Assembly (NCBI GenBank): GCA_050084515.1
Contig: CM114274.1
Location: 42,222,001-42,286,000 of the forward strand
DNA from: Blasia pusilla
Taxonomy: Eukaryota; Marchantiophyta; Marchantiopsida; Blasiales
Direction: 5' to 3'
Length of the DNA: 64,000 bases
Under the pieces are notes generated by a model. The model worked only from the letters and a program-made list of their open reading frames with translations, was not told the DNA's origin and ran no database searches. Every line of letters starts with the position of its first letter. Positions within the stretch are counted from its first letter, which is position 1. Positions 47,463 through 58,185 of this stretch are shown one piece after another. The position numbers and the translations under genes are program-made.

Positions 47463-50400
47463 ATGGCTTCTACCAGGTGATTAACGATTGTGGTGTTTCC
47501 CTTGTCCGCTTGTGGATGAACATGGGTATCAGGATTGAGGATGAGAAGTTTTCTCCTGGCCCCTTTGGATTCTACCTAGGATTTTGATTTTGAAACGTTT
47601 CTGCGATTTCGGGGGCAGTGGATTGTAATGAATTCGGAACGAGGTAGCTAGATATAGGGAGTGAATTTGCGTCGTCACGAAGTTATGGCGTTCGATCTCT
47701 TTCTTCGTGGCGTTGGCGGAAGGAGTTGATTGATTCGTCAATTCTGAGCATAGATCTGGGTTTCAAGTCATCTAACGCTGGAATTGAACATCGTGTGGTT
47801 AGGTGGTGGTCCAAGAACACGGTTGCGGTGGTTACAGGGAGCAACCAAGGAATCGGTTATGAGATCGTGCGAGGGCTCGCTGCGCAGGGAATTACAACTA
47901 TTTTGACGGCCAGAAATGAGGAGAGGGGCTCTGTGGCTTACGATGCTCTGCGGTCCGACGGATTGGAATCTGTTGTGTTCCATTCTCTGGATGTCACCAT
48001 ACCCGAGTCTATCGAAAAATTCGCTACCTGGCTCGAAAACACGTATGGGGGTCTTGATATTTTGGTAGCTTCCTAAACCCTCACTCCCTCGCTCCCTCGC
48101 TCTCTCTCTCTGGATCTCAATCAGGTGAAGTAGACGGTGCGGTGAAGAGTTTAGGTTGACACTTGGAAGCTGTGTCAACCAAGAAACTCTTCACCTATAT
48201 GAGAGTGTCTCCTCCTCTCGTAAGGAACCTTCTTCACTTGTTCTTCTCTCTACACCCATCCCAGTCTCAAGCACCGTCCAAAGCGGGGTGTATGGTCGCA
48301 AGGCTACGACAGGCACTACTTAATGAGTACAGTCTCTCTCTCCCCGTTGCACTCGCGCTTCTTGGGCAACGGACTTAAATCTGAATCTGCCAATCACATC
48401 CTCTAAGTTTCTTCTAGGTTTTATCGTTTGTCACAACACCCACATTCTGTCTGGTATTGTTGACGTGAGCATTGCATGAGGAAGCTAGCGCGTGTCCTCA
48501 TACGCTTGTTTCTGCTTGTTCTCATCCCACCCTTCAGCACTGTCCAACCGGAGGGTCCTGTAGTAAGCTAGTGGAGGCCCTTGAATACTTCATGAATTAA
48601 CACATTCTCTATCGTACACATGAACTCCTTGATTTTTTCCTGATTTCTCCAACGTCGTGTCACCATCGTCTCTCATCCTGTCTATGACAGGGAACAAGTA
48701 CATTATGCCTTCATACTCAGGTGTAGGCCAACGTGGTATGGGTAGACTCTGCAGCTCGAAACTTTACCTTTTTAGATTTCCGGTGCCCGGACTACGGTCT
48801 CATGATCAGAAAACCGTTATAGCATCGTGGTTACGACATTCGATTGAACGATCTGGCTATCTGGGAGTTATGAGAAGAATCCGATTCTTCTCCCGCAGGT
48901 TGAGTAAGAATTGGGATTCTCATAGCATGTATGGAAAAATCGATTCTCTCCCTGGAGAACCGAAATTGGATTCTCCAGGGAGAGAAAACTCCATTATCCA
49001 GGGAGAGAATGGAGATTCCAGCCGAATTTCCAATACAGAGTAAGGAATCTCCGATTGAGATTCCATACTCTGTTCTGGAATTTCGGGTTTTGAGGTTTCG
49101 AATCCTTTTCCACCGTTTTGTCTCTCACGCTCAGCGTTAACTCGTTCGAAGGAGTAGCGTCAACCGCAACCTTTTCAGATCGAGAATTCCTCAGACGTAC
49201 AGTGCAGATATTTGCCAACTGCTCCCTAAATCACGAGCTCCAAAGGTTTCTGCTTTTCCGCAGATTCCATGCTCGTAGTCAAATTTGAGGGTCTTGAGCC
49301 TGAGCCTGAAAGTTGTTAATCTTATCCCTTCAGAAGGCGCTTAAGTTCAGTGTAGGATTAGGTCTATTGCTCTCAGATTTCCTTCCGTCGGTCTTCTATA
49401 CTTGCATTTTTGAAATTAGGTTGCGGAAGTTTCCATGTTTGGCGGTGTATAGAGATCCAGAAATTGGCGGATTAGTCCCTCTGCTGATCATGAATTTTGT
49501 TCTCTGAATTTTCACCTGTGGTCTTCAATTTAATACCTTTCTTCTATGAACTTTCCCAGGTGAACAACGCAGCAATATATGTTATGGGAACTCCCAATGT
49601 ATCGGACAACGAGGTGGCAAAGCAAACTCTGGATACAAATTACTTTGGAGTGCAGAGAGTGACAGATCGACTGTTCCCTCTGCTCCGGCCCTCTCCACAT
49701 GGAGCTCGAATTATCAACGTTAGCTCGAGACTTGGACAGTTTACGGTAAGGAGCGACTGAAAAATCCCTCACTTCTCCATCTGGCTTTCGGAAACACATC
49801 TACTCTCCCCAGAGCCGCACTAATCACTATGGTTTCTGCATCATGGACTTGAAGTTTGTGTCCCGACGACAATGCCGAGTATGAGCTCAGGCGGACTCGT
49901 TATCTTCAGTTCTTCGAATGCTCGAACAACTGAAGATTCTCCGCTTCATCGAACGTGTTCATCACACTTTTAGATTTATTTGTTTTGTTTTAAACTAGTG
50001 TGAGGGCAAGGAAATTGAGCATTCACTTTCTTTCGAATCTCTCTGACCTCTGCAAGCCGAAGGAAGTCGATGGTCAAGGTGAAAAAACTAGTAGTGCTAT
50101 CGCATGAGGAAGAATGCAAAACCAAGTAGGAACCTATCCTCCTAACAGTCTAAAGTTCGTTTCAGTAAATCTACTACTTGTTTCGGGTTACACATTGGAT
50201 CTAGAAGATCCTTCAAAAATCTCATTAGACCTTTAGAAAAAACGTTCCAATAGCTTAACGGTAGCGGTTGCTAGATGAATTTTTTGTCCTTAGGCGCACA
50301 AAGGTCTGTCTAAGTTTACTGAAACAGGGTACGTTTTTTCCTTTTTCGAGATTTTTGTCATTAAAATCTAATGACGAATTTGTCACACGTTGCAGAGAAT

Positions 50401-50812
50401 TTGTCACACGTTGAACTTCGATTTCAAAAATACAAAGGAAGGTGAACAGCTGAAAGATGTGGAGAATTTGACTATGGAGAAATTGAGTTCACTGGTGGAT
50501 CAGTGGTTGGAAAATTCCAAGACCTCACCACGAAAATGGGATTCTGAAGTTCACTTTCCCTACTCGGAATCCAAGTTATTCCTGAATTTGTACTCAAGGA
50601 TTTTCTCCCGGACGTTGCTGGATAGACCTGAAGGGCAGGACATTTATTTGAACTGCATGTGCCCTGGCTATACAAGCACGAACCTAAATAATTTCTGCGG
50701 CGTATTGACCGCTCGCGAAGGTGCTGATACGGCCGTGTGGCTTGCGCTGCTTCCCAAAGTGGATCTTTCACAGTGCAATTTTTTCGCTGAAAGAAAGGTT
50801 GTGGACTGGTGA
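47463..50812 (+). CDS. Short-chain dehydrogenase/reductase (carbonyl/menthone reductase-like), four exons
   Basis: Exons: 47463-47476, 47803-48064, 49560-49745 and 50396-50812, giving 292 residues. Introns are 326, 1495 and 650 nt, all GT-AG, and the phases agree. Exon 1 is only 14 nt (ATGGCTTCTACCAG) and completes an Arg codon before WWSK, a position where related plant genes also have an exon junction. The Rossmann motif TGSNQGIG is at residues 16-23, VNNAA at 93-97, the catalytic tetrad is Asn119, Ser147/148, Tyr210 and Lys214 (YSESK), and CPGY at 243-246 is the usual segment after the active site. The ending GADTAVWLALLP fits the plant carbonyl reductase-like subgroup (NADPH-dependent, cytosolic, monomeric as a family). 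The substrate is unknown. The first exon is inferred from phase and consensus; the large exons are secure. Intron 2 carries a dispersed repeat and a hairpin cluster. Confidence 0.92.
48112..48374 (+). repeat. Dispersed repeat R2, copy in SDR intron 2
   Basis: It shares GTGGTGAAGAGTTT-like sequence, GACACTTGGAAGCT, TATATGAGAGTGTCTCC, CTTCTTCACTTG and TACTTAATGAGT with copies at 59100-59369 (+), 58838-58913 (+, partial) and 60192-60302 (-, partial). A weaker partial copy occurs near 48520-48560. It has no coding capacity and the element class is unknown. Confidence 0.85.
48872..49087. repeat. Cluster of three hairpins in SDR intron 2
   Basis: Hairpin 1, 48872-48892: GAGAAGAATC and its exact complement around one base. 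Hairpin 2: 16-bp perfect arms at 48944-48959 and 48971-48986 (TTCTCTCCCTGGAGAA). Hairpin 3: arms at 49035-49051 and 49057-49073 with one mismatch in 17 and a 5-nt loop, extended outward by a CCGAA..TTCCA / TGGAATTTCGG pairing to about 49022-49087. The variants share GGAATCTC and GATTCTC words, so they may derive from one another. Confidence 0.85.
50376..50413 (+). repeat. 21-bp tandem duplication across the intron 3/exon 4 boundary of the SDR gene
   Basis: GAATTTGTCACACGTTG occurs at 50376-50392 and 50397-50413. The acceptor CAG (50393-50395) falls between the two copies, so seven codons of exon 4 are shared with the end of the intron. Confidence 0.93.
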
Positions 50813-50814
50813 TT

Positions 50815-52900
50815 ACATCGCGTTAACACTAGTTCTCCACCAAAAATGATCCCATACTAGACCAGCACCAGTCTGGAATCAGACACACAATTCCAAATTT
50901 CTGGATATGCACCCGTGGTATTCCTGGAATCAGTTACACATTTCGAAGTCGAGAAAAAAGAAGAGTTAAAATCTTTGCAGTTACTTTCCACTCGATTCAA
51001 ATTGTTTTAGGATTAATCAATCCAATAGTTTGTACAGAGAAACTAATGCAACAGAGATTACTTACTTAGCAAGCTTTGGAGTTGAAACTTTTTCTGAAAG
51101 TCCCACACAGTAATCTGAATTGAATCACTGAAAGATTCCCATTAAAATATATCAAATTCGCACCCGTGAAATTCGCATTCATTGCAACGTTCGCTCTCAT
51201 TGGCCCGCGCTGTATACCCAGGGATTGTTCCCGTGCGTATGGACTCGAACCACTTGCACCTTAAGGCGCTTTGCATTGCACACGTTTCATACATTCGCTC
51301 TGCTGCACAATGATGGTGTCCGATTTTCAGCTCATCTTCGTCTTTACCTCATAGGCATCATCCTCGATGTCCCGGTGACCCAATGAGATCTGCCTGACCC
51401 GTTAAAACATGCAAAAATCTCTTAAAAAGTCCATCCATTCTCTAGAGGCGTGTTCCGAAGTGAGATGATGCATTCTGGTAAGAAGAGAAAGAAATGTGAG
51501 ACTATAGAGTAGAATTCTCATTTACAGACTATGGGATCGAAGATGTCAGACAGAGGGAAGCTAGGTGCTTTTTAGTGCAGAATTGTCCCACGTGTATACC
51601 GTCCCAATTAAAACCTGCCTCATAAAAAGGGTTGCTTGTAGTCATTGTCCTCAATTTCATCAACTTGTAACGCGGGAGGATTACATCATTCACATATGCA
51701 CACGTTACTCAATTTTCTATCAGCAAGTGGAATGAACCACCAAACCTCGCATACAAAAGTTTACTCAATTTTCTATCAACAACGAGAATGAAACACCAAA
51801 CCACATATACGAACGCTTACTCAATTCTCTATCAATAACAAGAAAACACGACCAAACCACCTAAACTGGGTGGCATCATTTGCCATTTGCCATTGCTTCA
51901 TAATCTTGTAAAGCACAGGGATTCCATCACACATACAAACGTTTACTCAATATCAACAAAAGTAAACCACCAAACCACAGATACAAATGTTTCCTCAAGT
52001 TTCATCAACAACAAGAAAAGAACATAAATCTAAACTGAGTGTCAGCATTTTCTATCGGTCAAGACTTAGATGGTGTCGTGACAGTGAACAAACCTTCCTT
52101 CACTTGTGACTTATTATCCCCCAATATTCATCTAGACCTCCGCCTATGACTTGCCAGCTTAGGAAGTTCTAGAGTAGACAATAATTTTACTGAAATCTGA
52201 GTTATGCTCGACTCGTTCTTAAATCTAGAATATCTCATGTAGTCAGGTTAAAGAGTATCCATCCTGAGGCAAACCTATTTTCATGAAAAAAAACTGAGAA
52301 CGAAAACCTTACCCCTAACCCGTTGATATTCATAGGCGGGGATTTACCAAAACAAGTTGGATAAGGGTTCAAAGAATAGTAACTCCCAAAACCAACTAAA
52401 CGTCCGAATTGTTTTTAGGGCTTAGATTAAGCAGAATGGTAAGCACTTGTTCTAAGAAATGAAGCACGCATTTGAAAGATTCATGTAATTGAATTTTAAG
52501 CGCAGACGTTTTGGCATGCCGTCTCATGCAACCACACATTTCGCGATCTTTGGAAGAGCTAAACATTATTTCAAATCAGAATTCCAATAATGAGTTTATA
52601 AACGAGTTCGATCACATTTTTTGCCATGCATTGGACAATGTGTGTATAGATGTGCCCTCTACTCGATCGGCTTATTCGCTTGCAAACTTATAACGAAGGT
52701 TCGCTTGGGAGGGAAGATTGAACTTTAGGCAATCTAAAATGGTCGAGCAGGAAGTGGTGCAAGAATAGAACGTAGTTAGGGTCGGTACCACTATGGTAAA
52801 CTGGGGCCTCCATGCAAAGTGCCTGTAATTAAGCTAATGTTGAACACCTAAAATTGGTGTAGCTATATGTATAGATTGCAGAGCTACCCGATGTAGTCCG
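50815..52900. other. Intergenic sequence with an imperfect tandem repeat at 51.7-52.0 kb
   Basis: No recognised gene. About 51700-52010 holds four or five diverged copies of a unit of about 55-65 bp built on TTTACTCAATTTTCTATCA and an ACCAAACCAC segment, with some gaps. An open frame at 52511-52693 has no support. Confidence 0.6.
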
Positions 52901-52906
52901 ATTTAA

Positions 52907-53362
52907 TCAGTGTTTGCCATTATATTCGCAGAGACCGAATACGCAAGCTCCACGAGATCCGTGTTTCGAGACACACTTCGAACCACACCGGCCGCAGTTG
53001 GAGGAGTCCAGTAGTAAGTTCCTGCAGGTGCCTTTGCAGCAAGTGAATCCGAAAGGGCATTTGATGAAACAAGAGCCGCAGTGTTCATCGTCGTTCTTGG
53101 TGTCGACGCACGATTTTGGGTTGCAGCACGTATGACCAGCTGGGCTGTTACGGCATAGGTTCTTGTCGCTGGAGCATGTAGCCTCTCTCGGCAGAGTGCC
53201 ATTCTTAGTACCATTACCACTTTGCGCCACTGGCGGAGAGGCACTCGTACTACTACTGTTGCTGCTTTTCGCCACCGTAATACCACCACTGCTTTCCCCC
53301 ATTGCGACCTGCAGAAGGACTGCAGCGGCCATAAGACAGACGAGAGCGCTCATGGACTTCAT
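52907..53362 (-). CDS. STIG1-like secreted cysteine-rich protein, intact
   Basis: The start was set at 53362 (MKSMSALVCLM) because a compact signal peptide follows directly. The frame is open 13 codons further to an ATG at 53401, which would give 164 residues instead of 151. After a signal peptide ending near VAMG and a Ser/Thr/Gly-rich linker with N-glycosylation sites, the C-terminal half has 16 cysteines. The arrangement is CCNPKSCVDTKNDDEHCGSC, a CPFGFTCCKGTC repeat, LDSSNCGRCGSKC and a final CVFGLC, which is the STIG1 domain pattern. Family members are small apoplastic proteins linked to stigma exudate, pollen tube growth or cell-wall signalling in flowering plants. The role here is unknown. 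Length and Cys spacing are normal and no frame damage is seen. Confidence 0.93.
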   Translation of the reverse strand: MKSMSALVCLMAAAVLLQVAMGESSGGITVAKSSNSSSTSASPPVAQSGNGTKNGTLPREATCSSDKNLCRNSPAGHTCCNPKSCVDTKNDDEHCGSCFIKCPFGFTCCKGTCRNLLLDSSNCGRCGSKCVSKHGSRGACVFGLCEYNGKH

Positions 53363-53502
53363 TGCAGAAGTGGTACTCGTTTGTAGATGTTCTCGAGACA
53401 AGTGAGAAGAAAAGAAAGCTGCAGAGGCCGGGTGATCAATGCTGCGTCTAGATCCAGCTCAGCTCCTGCAATGTTGATATCACTACTCAGCGACACGCTC
53501 GT

Positions 53503-53509
53503 TATATAT
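53503..53509 (-). promoter_or_regulatory. TATA box of the STIG1-like gene
   Basis: TATATAA on the minus strand lies about 140 bp before the preferred start codon (about 100 bp before the alternative). Confidence 0.65.
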
Positions 53510-53519
53510 TCAAGATCGA

Positions 53520-54225
53520 AAGCTTGAATTTCGATCAGCCAAACTCTCGTTTCTCACCTGTCCTATGATCATGCTCTGAATTTACAATGTCAATGACATG
53601 TGCAAAGTGTTGACTCTTTGGAGGTAGAATCACGAGCCAAAGAGACGTGCAGTTAAGTAGTACCTAATTAGTGTGAACTTGCACGCTATATTCGTCGAGT
53701 TCGGACAATATAGATGTGGTCTTAGTTGATACTAATGGGATCAAAGTCTGGGGCATGGGGGTTCAACTCACAACTCGCACCAGCCGTTTGAAGTTTTTCT
53801 GAGAAGTAAGCTACCAAGTAGAATTTCGTCTGGTCGGACTCCTCCTACGTTGTCTTAATGTCCGATGGTTTCAATGCATGCAAGGATCACGCTCTTCTAA
53901 TGGAACATCCTCGGCTTCGCTACTCCCACTGCAGTTCCAACCAAGATGTGAAACGTTTCTACGCCAGCGAGTGGGTGGGGGATGGCAATTCAAAGAGATG
54001 CATAATATCTCCGTCGCAAGGAATGTGTACAAGAGTCCATGAGAAATGGGGACCCATATAATTCGATTATATCCATACCATCGTCCCAGGGCCTTGCAAG
54101 ACGAGCGAACGAAAATATTCGGAGAAAAAGACCAATTAAGTGTCATTTTCTGAGCCCTAGTTGGACTTCAGAGAGAAAAAATGAAACATTCCACACAAAA
54201 GCTAGATAATTGCTAATCTGTACTA
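53520..54225. other. Intergenic sequence upstream of the STIG1-like gene
   Basis: No recognised gene. Short open frames overlap on both strands without motifs. Confidence 0.35.
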
Positions 54226-54229
54226 CAAT

Positions 54230-54680
54230 CACGTTAATCTCGCAAGCGTGAGCGACTTTGTTGTATATTTCAGCTTCTCAACCCCGTGCGTGCGCACGTA
54301 AGATCGGTGCTGCCTTTTCGACTTCTCATGCATGCTTCGCGTCGTTTTCCTATCTCTAAACTACACGACCCTAAACGACTTGTCTGGACTTCTCATGCTT
54401 GAGATCGTTTCCGCGACCCGTAAACTATGCAGTCCCGCTAAATTTTACCTCCCATGTTTCGGGGCGTAATCGCGCGAACGTGAACGATTTATTTTTAATT
54501 CTATGTTATCGTGATCCCATGCGTGCGCACATTCCAAGTGGTGCGCGCTTCGAATTCTCAAAACTGAACGACTGCGCGCTGAATTGGACATGTTCGCGTA
54601 GTGACTTTCATGCGCGCGAATGTTCGCGAGTCACGGGGTTTCGGAGATGTAAGTCATATACATCTATATAGGTTACCGGT
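54230..54680. repeat. Two diverged copies of a 233-bp CpG-rich unit
   Basis: CGCAAGCGTGAGCGACTTTG at 54241 pairs with CGCGAACGTGAACGATTT at about 54473, and CGTGCGTGCGCAC at 54286 with CATGCGTGCGCAC at 54519, both about 233 bp apart. The block is much richer in CG and GCGC than its AT-rich surroundings. Confidence 0.75.
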
Positions 54681-54689
54681 AGAAAGTTG

Positions 54690-56040
54690 CAAACATGTGA
54701 TATCATGGGCATAAAAATTTAGTGTGAGTGGTGGTTGTTTAGACCGACGGACGGGTACGAGAAAGAGCTCTATATTTCCATCTCTCATAATTTGAGAAGA
54801 AAAAAACTAATTTTAAAACTCTATTATTAATTAATAAAAAGGTTTAATTTAAGTCTAGCCTAGGAATATTTTTTAGAAGCAGAATTTTTAAAATCTTTTA
54901 GTGAGTCAAATGGAACACTAAATGACAGATGGAACGTTTAAAGAATCTTATTTATTTTAAAGCTAAGTTAGGACATACCCGCTCACATGCTAAGCTAGTA
55001 GCCAACCCGGGTTTTTTCAACTCGTTCTAGATGTGGATGGAGGATGTGGGTGAAAGTGCGGGTTGTAGGAAAGGTTACATAAGACATGTTTGTACGAGCC
55101 CGAATACCTAGTTTAGCCCGAATACCTAGGTGGGCGGGCTCATGCATCATAGGCTCGCAAGTAGGCTAGGCTATGGGCTAGCAAGCGGGGCTTATGTGGG
55201 TAAAAACCCAACCATCGGGGTCTACTCCAGCTGGGCCAAGCCTTATTCTTCGCCAAGCCCGAATATTCCAATCCCCATCCTAGTGGATGCTATCATATTA
55301 TGTTAAAATATAATAAAATGGATTATTTATATTAAAAAATAGATTAGTTACAAATTAAAGTTACGATTGGAATTAGAAGAATTAAGTGAAATTTTCTAAA
55401 TCATGATTCGTGGGAATGATTTAGGAATAAAAAGTAAGTGGGGGTATTCAAAAAAGAATGAAGGATTGATTAATTCCCTTCCTTCTCGTATGTGAACTTG
55501 CTTATTTTTTCTATATTCTCGAAATCTCAACATAATCTAATGAGTGTATGACATGTGTATAGATCTAACCTATTATTACTACAAAATATGATTTCGCTAG
55601 TATGAATGATGCACAATTACTATATGAACAGTGATGCAATAACTACTAGTGACTTATTTTTCGAATACTGTCAATACTCTTCGACTTGGATGATCACATT
55701 TTACGATTAGCAATGACTTATTGAGTTGTGATGTTTAATACACAAGTGACTCATATGAGTTGCCATGTGTAGCATATAATTAACTAGATCAGTTTTAATT
55801 TGGAAAGAATGACTATAATTATTTGGTAGGCTATGGGTAGTTTGGATGTTAAACACAAGCATAAGAAAGGCTAGGACCATGTCTTTGGAGTAGCAAATAG
55901 TGGTTTGTAAGCATTAAATATGTCCTCATACTCACATGTTATGTTTGACTAGGCATAACATAGTTGCTCCTATTTTCCACAAATTATACTTCTTCTTGAG
56001 CATCTACACTCTCACCCTCATGCTAGTGGTCATATTGTTG
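54690..56040. other. AT-rich sequence with a GC-rich repeat fragment
   Basis: 55060-55270 contains GGGCTCATGCATCATAGGCT-like and GGGCTAGCAAGCGGG words resembling the interior of the CAAGGTTGCAC family, but no terminus is visible. The rest has no recognised feature. Confidence 0.45.
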
Positions 56041-56047
56041 GAAAATG

Positions 56048-56330
56048 TCAATTCAGTATTTGATTTTGACACAAAATCAGCATAACCTTGGCCTCGTTTG
56101 TGTTTTCTAGAATAGAGGGGACAGATCGCATGAGCTTTTGGCCATGGTCCTTCTTTTTAGATTGATCATGCTTAAGCCATTCTTCATCATCGTAGTCCCA
56201 TCCATCTCTGCTTTTAGCAACTTGAAAAAGGTATGGGCATCCAAACTTCCTCATATGGCCTTTACTTTTAGAATGAACATAATAGCCCCATCCCTACATT
56301 GACTACAAGGACACCTGCACCTTTTCCTCC
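56048..56330 (-). pseudogene. Degenerate retroelement gag fragment with zinc-knuckle remnant
   Basis: On the minus strand, YYVHSKSKGHMRKFGC near 56300-56235 has the layout of a CCHC knuckle (GHMRKF-C) with cysteines lost. It is followed by an acidic then basic region, DGWDYDDEEWLKHDQSKKK, typical of the linker after such knuckles. The frame ends at 56048. Copia or Gypsy cannot be decided. Confidence 0.45.
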
Positions 56331-56339
56331 CCAATATAG

Positions 56340-57250
56340 GAGCTTGAGCACATTCAGATCACGAGCATTCATTCTTTGGGGATGATTTAAGTCCAATCTA
56401 GGGGCGGAGGGTGTGGGGTATTCATCTTAGAAACTAGAGCAGAGAAAAAAATATGCTTGTCCAACCATTCCTTTGGACAAAAGAAAAAATTAAAATAATC
56501 AAATGAAAACTCTAGGTAGTACACTCATCCATTATTCTAGAATGAACGATAACTCACCCTATGTTCCCAATTGATATGGAATGGAGAACTTAATCCAAAA
56601 AGAGGTAATTCTTCCTCCCAACCCACTACAAGTAAGTTGTATGGGCTTGCAACTCCTCTCATCCAGAAAAGAAAATTATATCTCCCTCTCCTAATTTTTT
56701 GAACTATCACTGATTCAAATTCTCTACCCCATCCACCAACTATGGTGAGTGCATAACTTGCAGAATTTTTAGAGCGTTAAAATTGAACTTCTTCACATTC
56801 ATTACCACATAGAATTAGTAGGGGGTTTTTATATTCTTATATTAGTAGCATTAACCGTGCAATTAAGAAAATATGTAGTTTGATTACAACATGTTCTACA
56901 AAACAGCAAGAAAGTAAAATTTTTATTAATTGTATCTTTCAAAACGCCAAGTTTGACATAAACCCTCTATCACCTTATTCTTATAAGAAGGACGCGTATC
57001 TTAAACATTATTCTAGATATATCACCAATATTGATCTAGTATAGGAATATATTGTCAAGTACCACTACCATATATCCCCAAGTAACAAATACAAACTCCC
57101 CTCAAAATAGTTGGATGGGTCAAACGAATGCAAACTAAGTCACTAAGAACAACACCTTCCCAAAACTTGCAATATTCCAAAAGAATTTGTAACAATTGTC
57201 TACCAACACTCGCAAGTTACTCGCATTTGTGGATACCATAACCAAAGCAT
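56340..57250. other. AT-rich sequence, no recognised gene
   Basis: Nothing I can support. Confidence 0.35.
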
Positions 57251-57254
57251 GGAC

Positions 57255-58185
57255 TAAGGCTCATAGCATAACAGCATGGAGGAAGCCATCAAAATGTGTG
57301 ACCTCTTAGACGCACAGAAGAGAACAACATAGAGAGTATATTTACATAGAAGGAATGCTTGATTGCGCACCGTAGTTTAGAACGAGGTTGTGCTGGTAGC
57401 TCTGTATCGAGAAAGGCCACAAGAAGATGAACGGTGCATCCAGATTCCTACACTGCCCGGATATCACATCAGAAGTAAAGCGCTGTGTCATTTTGCATAC
57501 CATTTGTCCCTCGCTGGAATACAGGGCAGCAATGTGAGATGCCAACAACAAACAAAGGGACAGGCTTGAAGTTTCGGGTATGATGTCAACTTCATCACGA
57601 ACAGCCCGAGTTGGTGTGAGATCAGAACTAGGTGTGGAACCCTTGGAGGATAGACGTGACATCGCCAAGTTGAAATGGCGGAGGCGGCTCAAGACAATGG
57701 ACTCCCATTGCTATCCTAAAGAGGGGAAAACCTAGACCCAAAGAAGACCCATAAAGCATGCCAAATCTTGGACGAAAAAGGTTCAAGAGATTGTGCAACA
57801 GGGCCTGAACTATGGGAGCAAGATGAGAAAGCATTCGTGGATACCATGACCAAAGCAATGGGCAAAGCAGTAGAACAGCATGGAGGAAGCCATGAAAATG
57901 TCTAACCTCTCTCTTTTGACGGTATATCCCGGTAAGGCAGAACTGAAGAACTATTTGCGGGGAACCCTGCTCAAGTTCAAGTTCAGAATGGGAGCAATCC
58001 CCTTGAACCATAAGAAAAGCAGATGGGAACACAACTAAAATCTTGCGCCTTGTGTGACAATGGGGATGAAACGTCTAGTCATTACTTGGTCTCCTGCGCA
58101 AAATTCACAATACACATAGCAAAAGCTAAGCTAGTAGCGCCAGAATTGTTCAACACATTCAATAGCCTTGATTCATTGCCCAAAG
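57255..58185 (+). pseudogene. Decayed reverse-transcriptase-like relic with zinc-binding motif
   Basis: The frame at 58023-58190 reads KSCALCDNGDETSSHYLVSC, matching the C-x2-C...ET-x-H-x-L-x2-C pattern of the zinc-binding domain that follows RT in many plant LINE-like ORFs. Upstream, 57660-57900 reads protein-like with stops. A diverged copy of one segment (ACAGCATGGAGGAAGCCAT) occurs at about 57271 and 57877, so the relic is internally rearranged. The class assignment is tentative. Confidence 0.5.

Noticed and set aside
47726-48076. SDR start at the first codon of the open stretch before RWWSK
   Set aside because: The codon at 47726 is TTG, there is no in-frame ATG back to the stop at 47645, and a 14-nt first exon upstream fits phase and consensus.
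50294-50328. Possible 35-nt extra SDR exon (AHKGLSKFTETG) with an acceptor before and a donor after
   Set aside because: Exon 3 ends in phase 0 and joins directly to AGA at 50396 in frame with the conserved sequence. Including the small exon forces a different acceptor and lengthens a segment that is already long for the family.
51228-51290. tRNA-like words (GGTTCGAGTCC on the minus strand, TTAAGGCGC on the plus)
   Set aside because: The T-arm-like and D-arm-like words are on opposite strands and no cloverleaf can be drawn.
52903-53289. Alternative 128-codon minus-strand frame over the STIG1-like gene
   Set aside because: It overlaps the Cys-rich frame in another register and lacks the STIG1 cysteine pattern.
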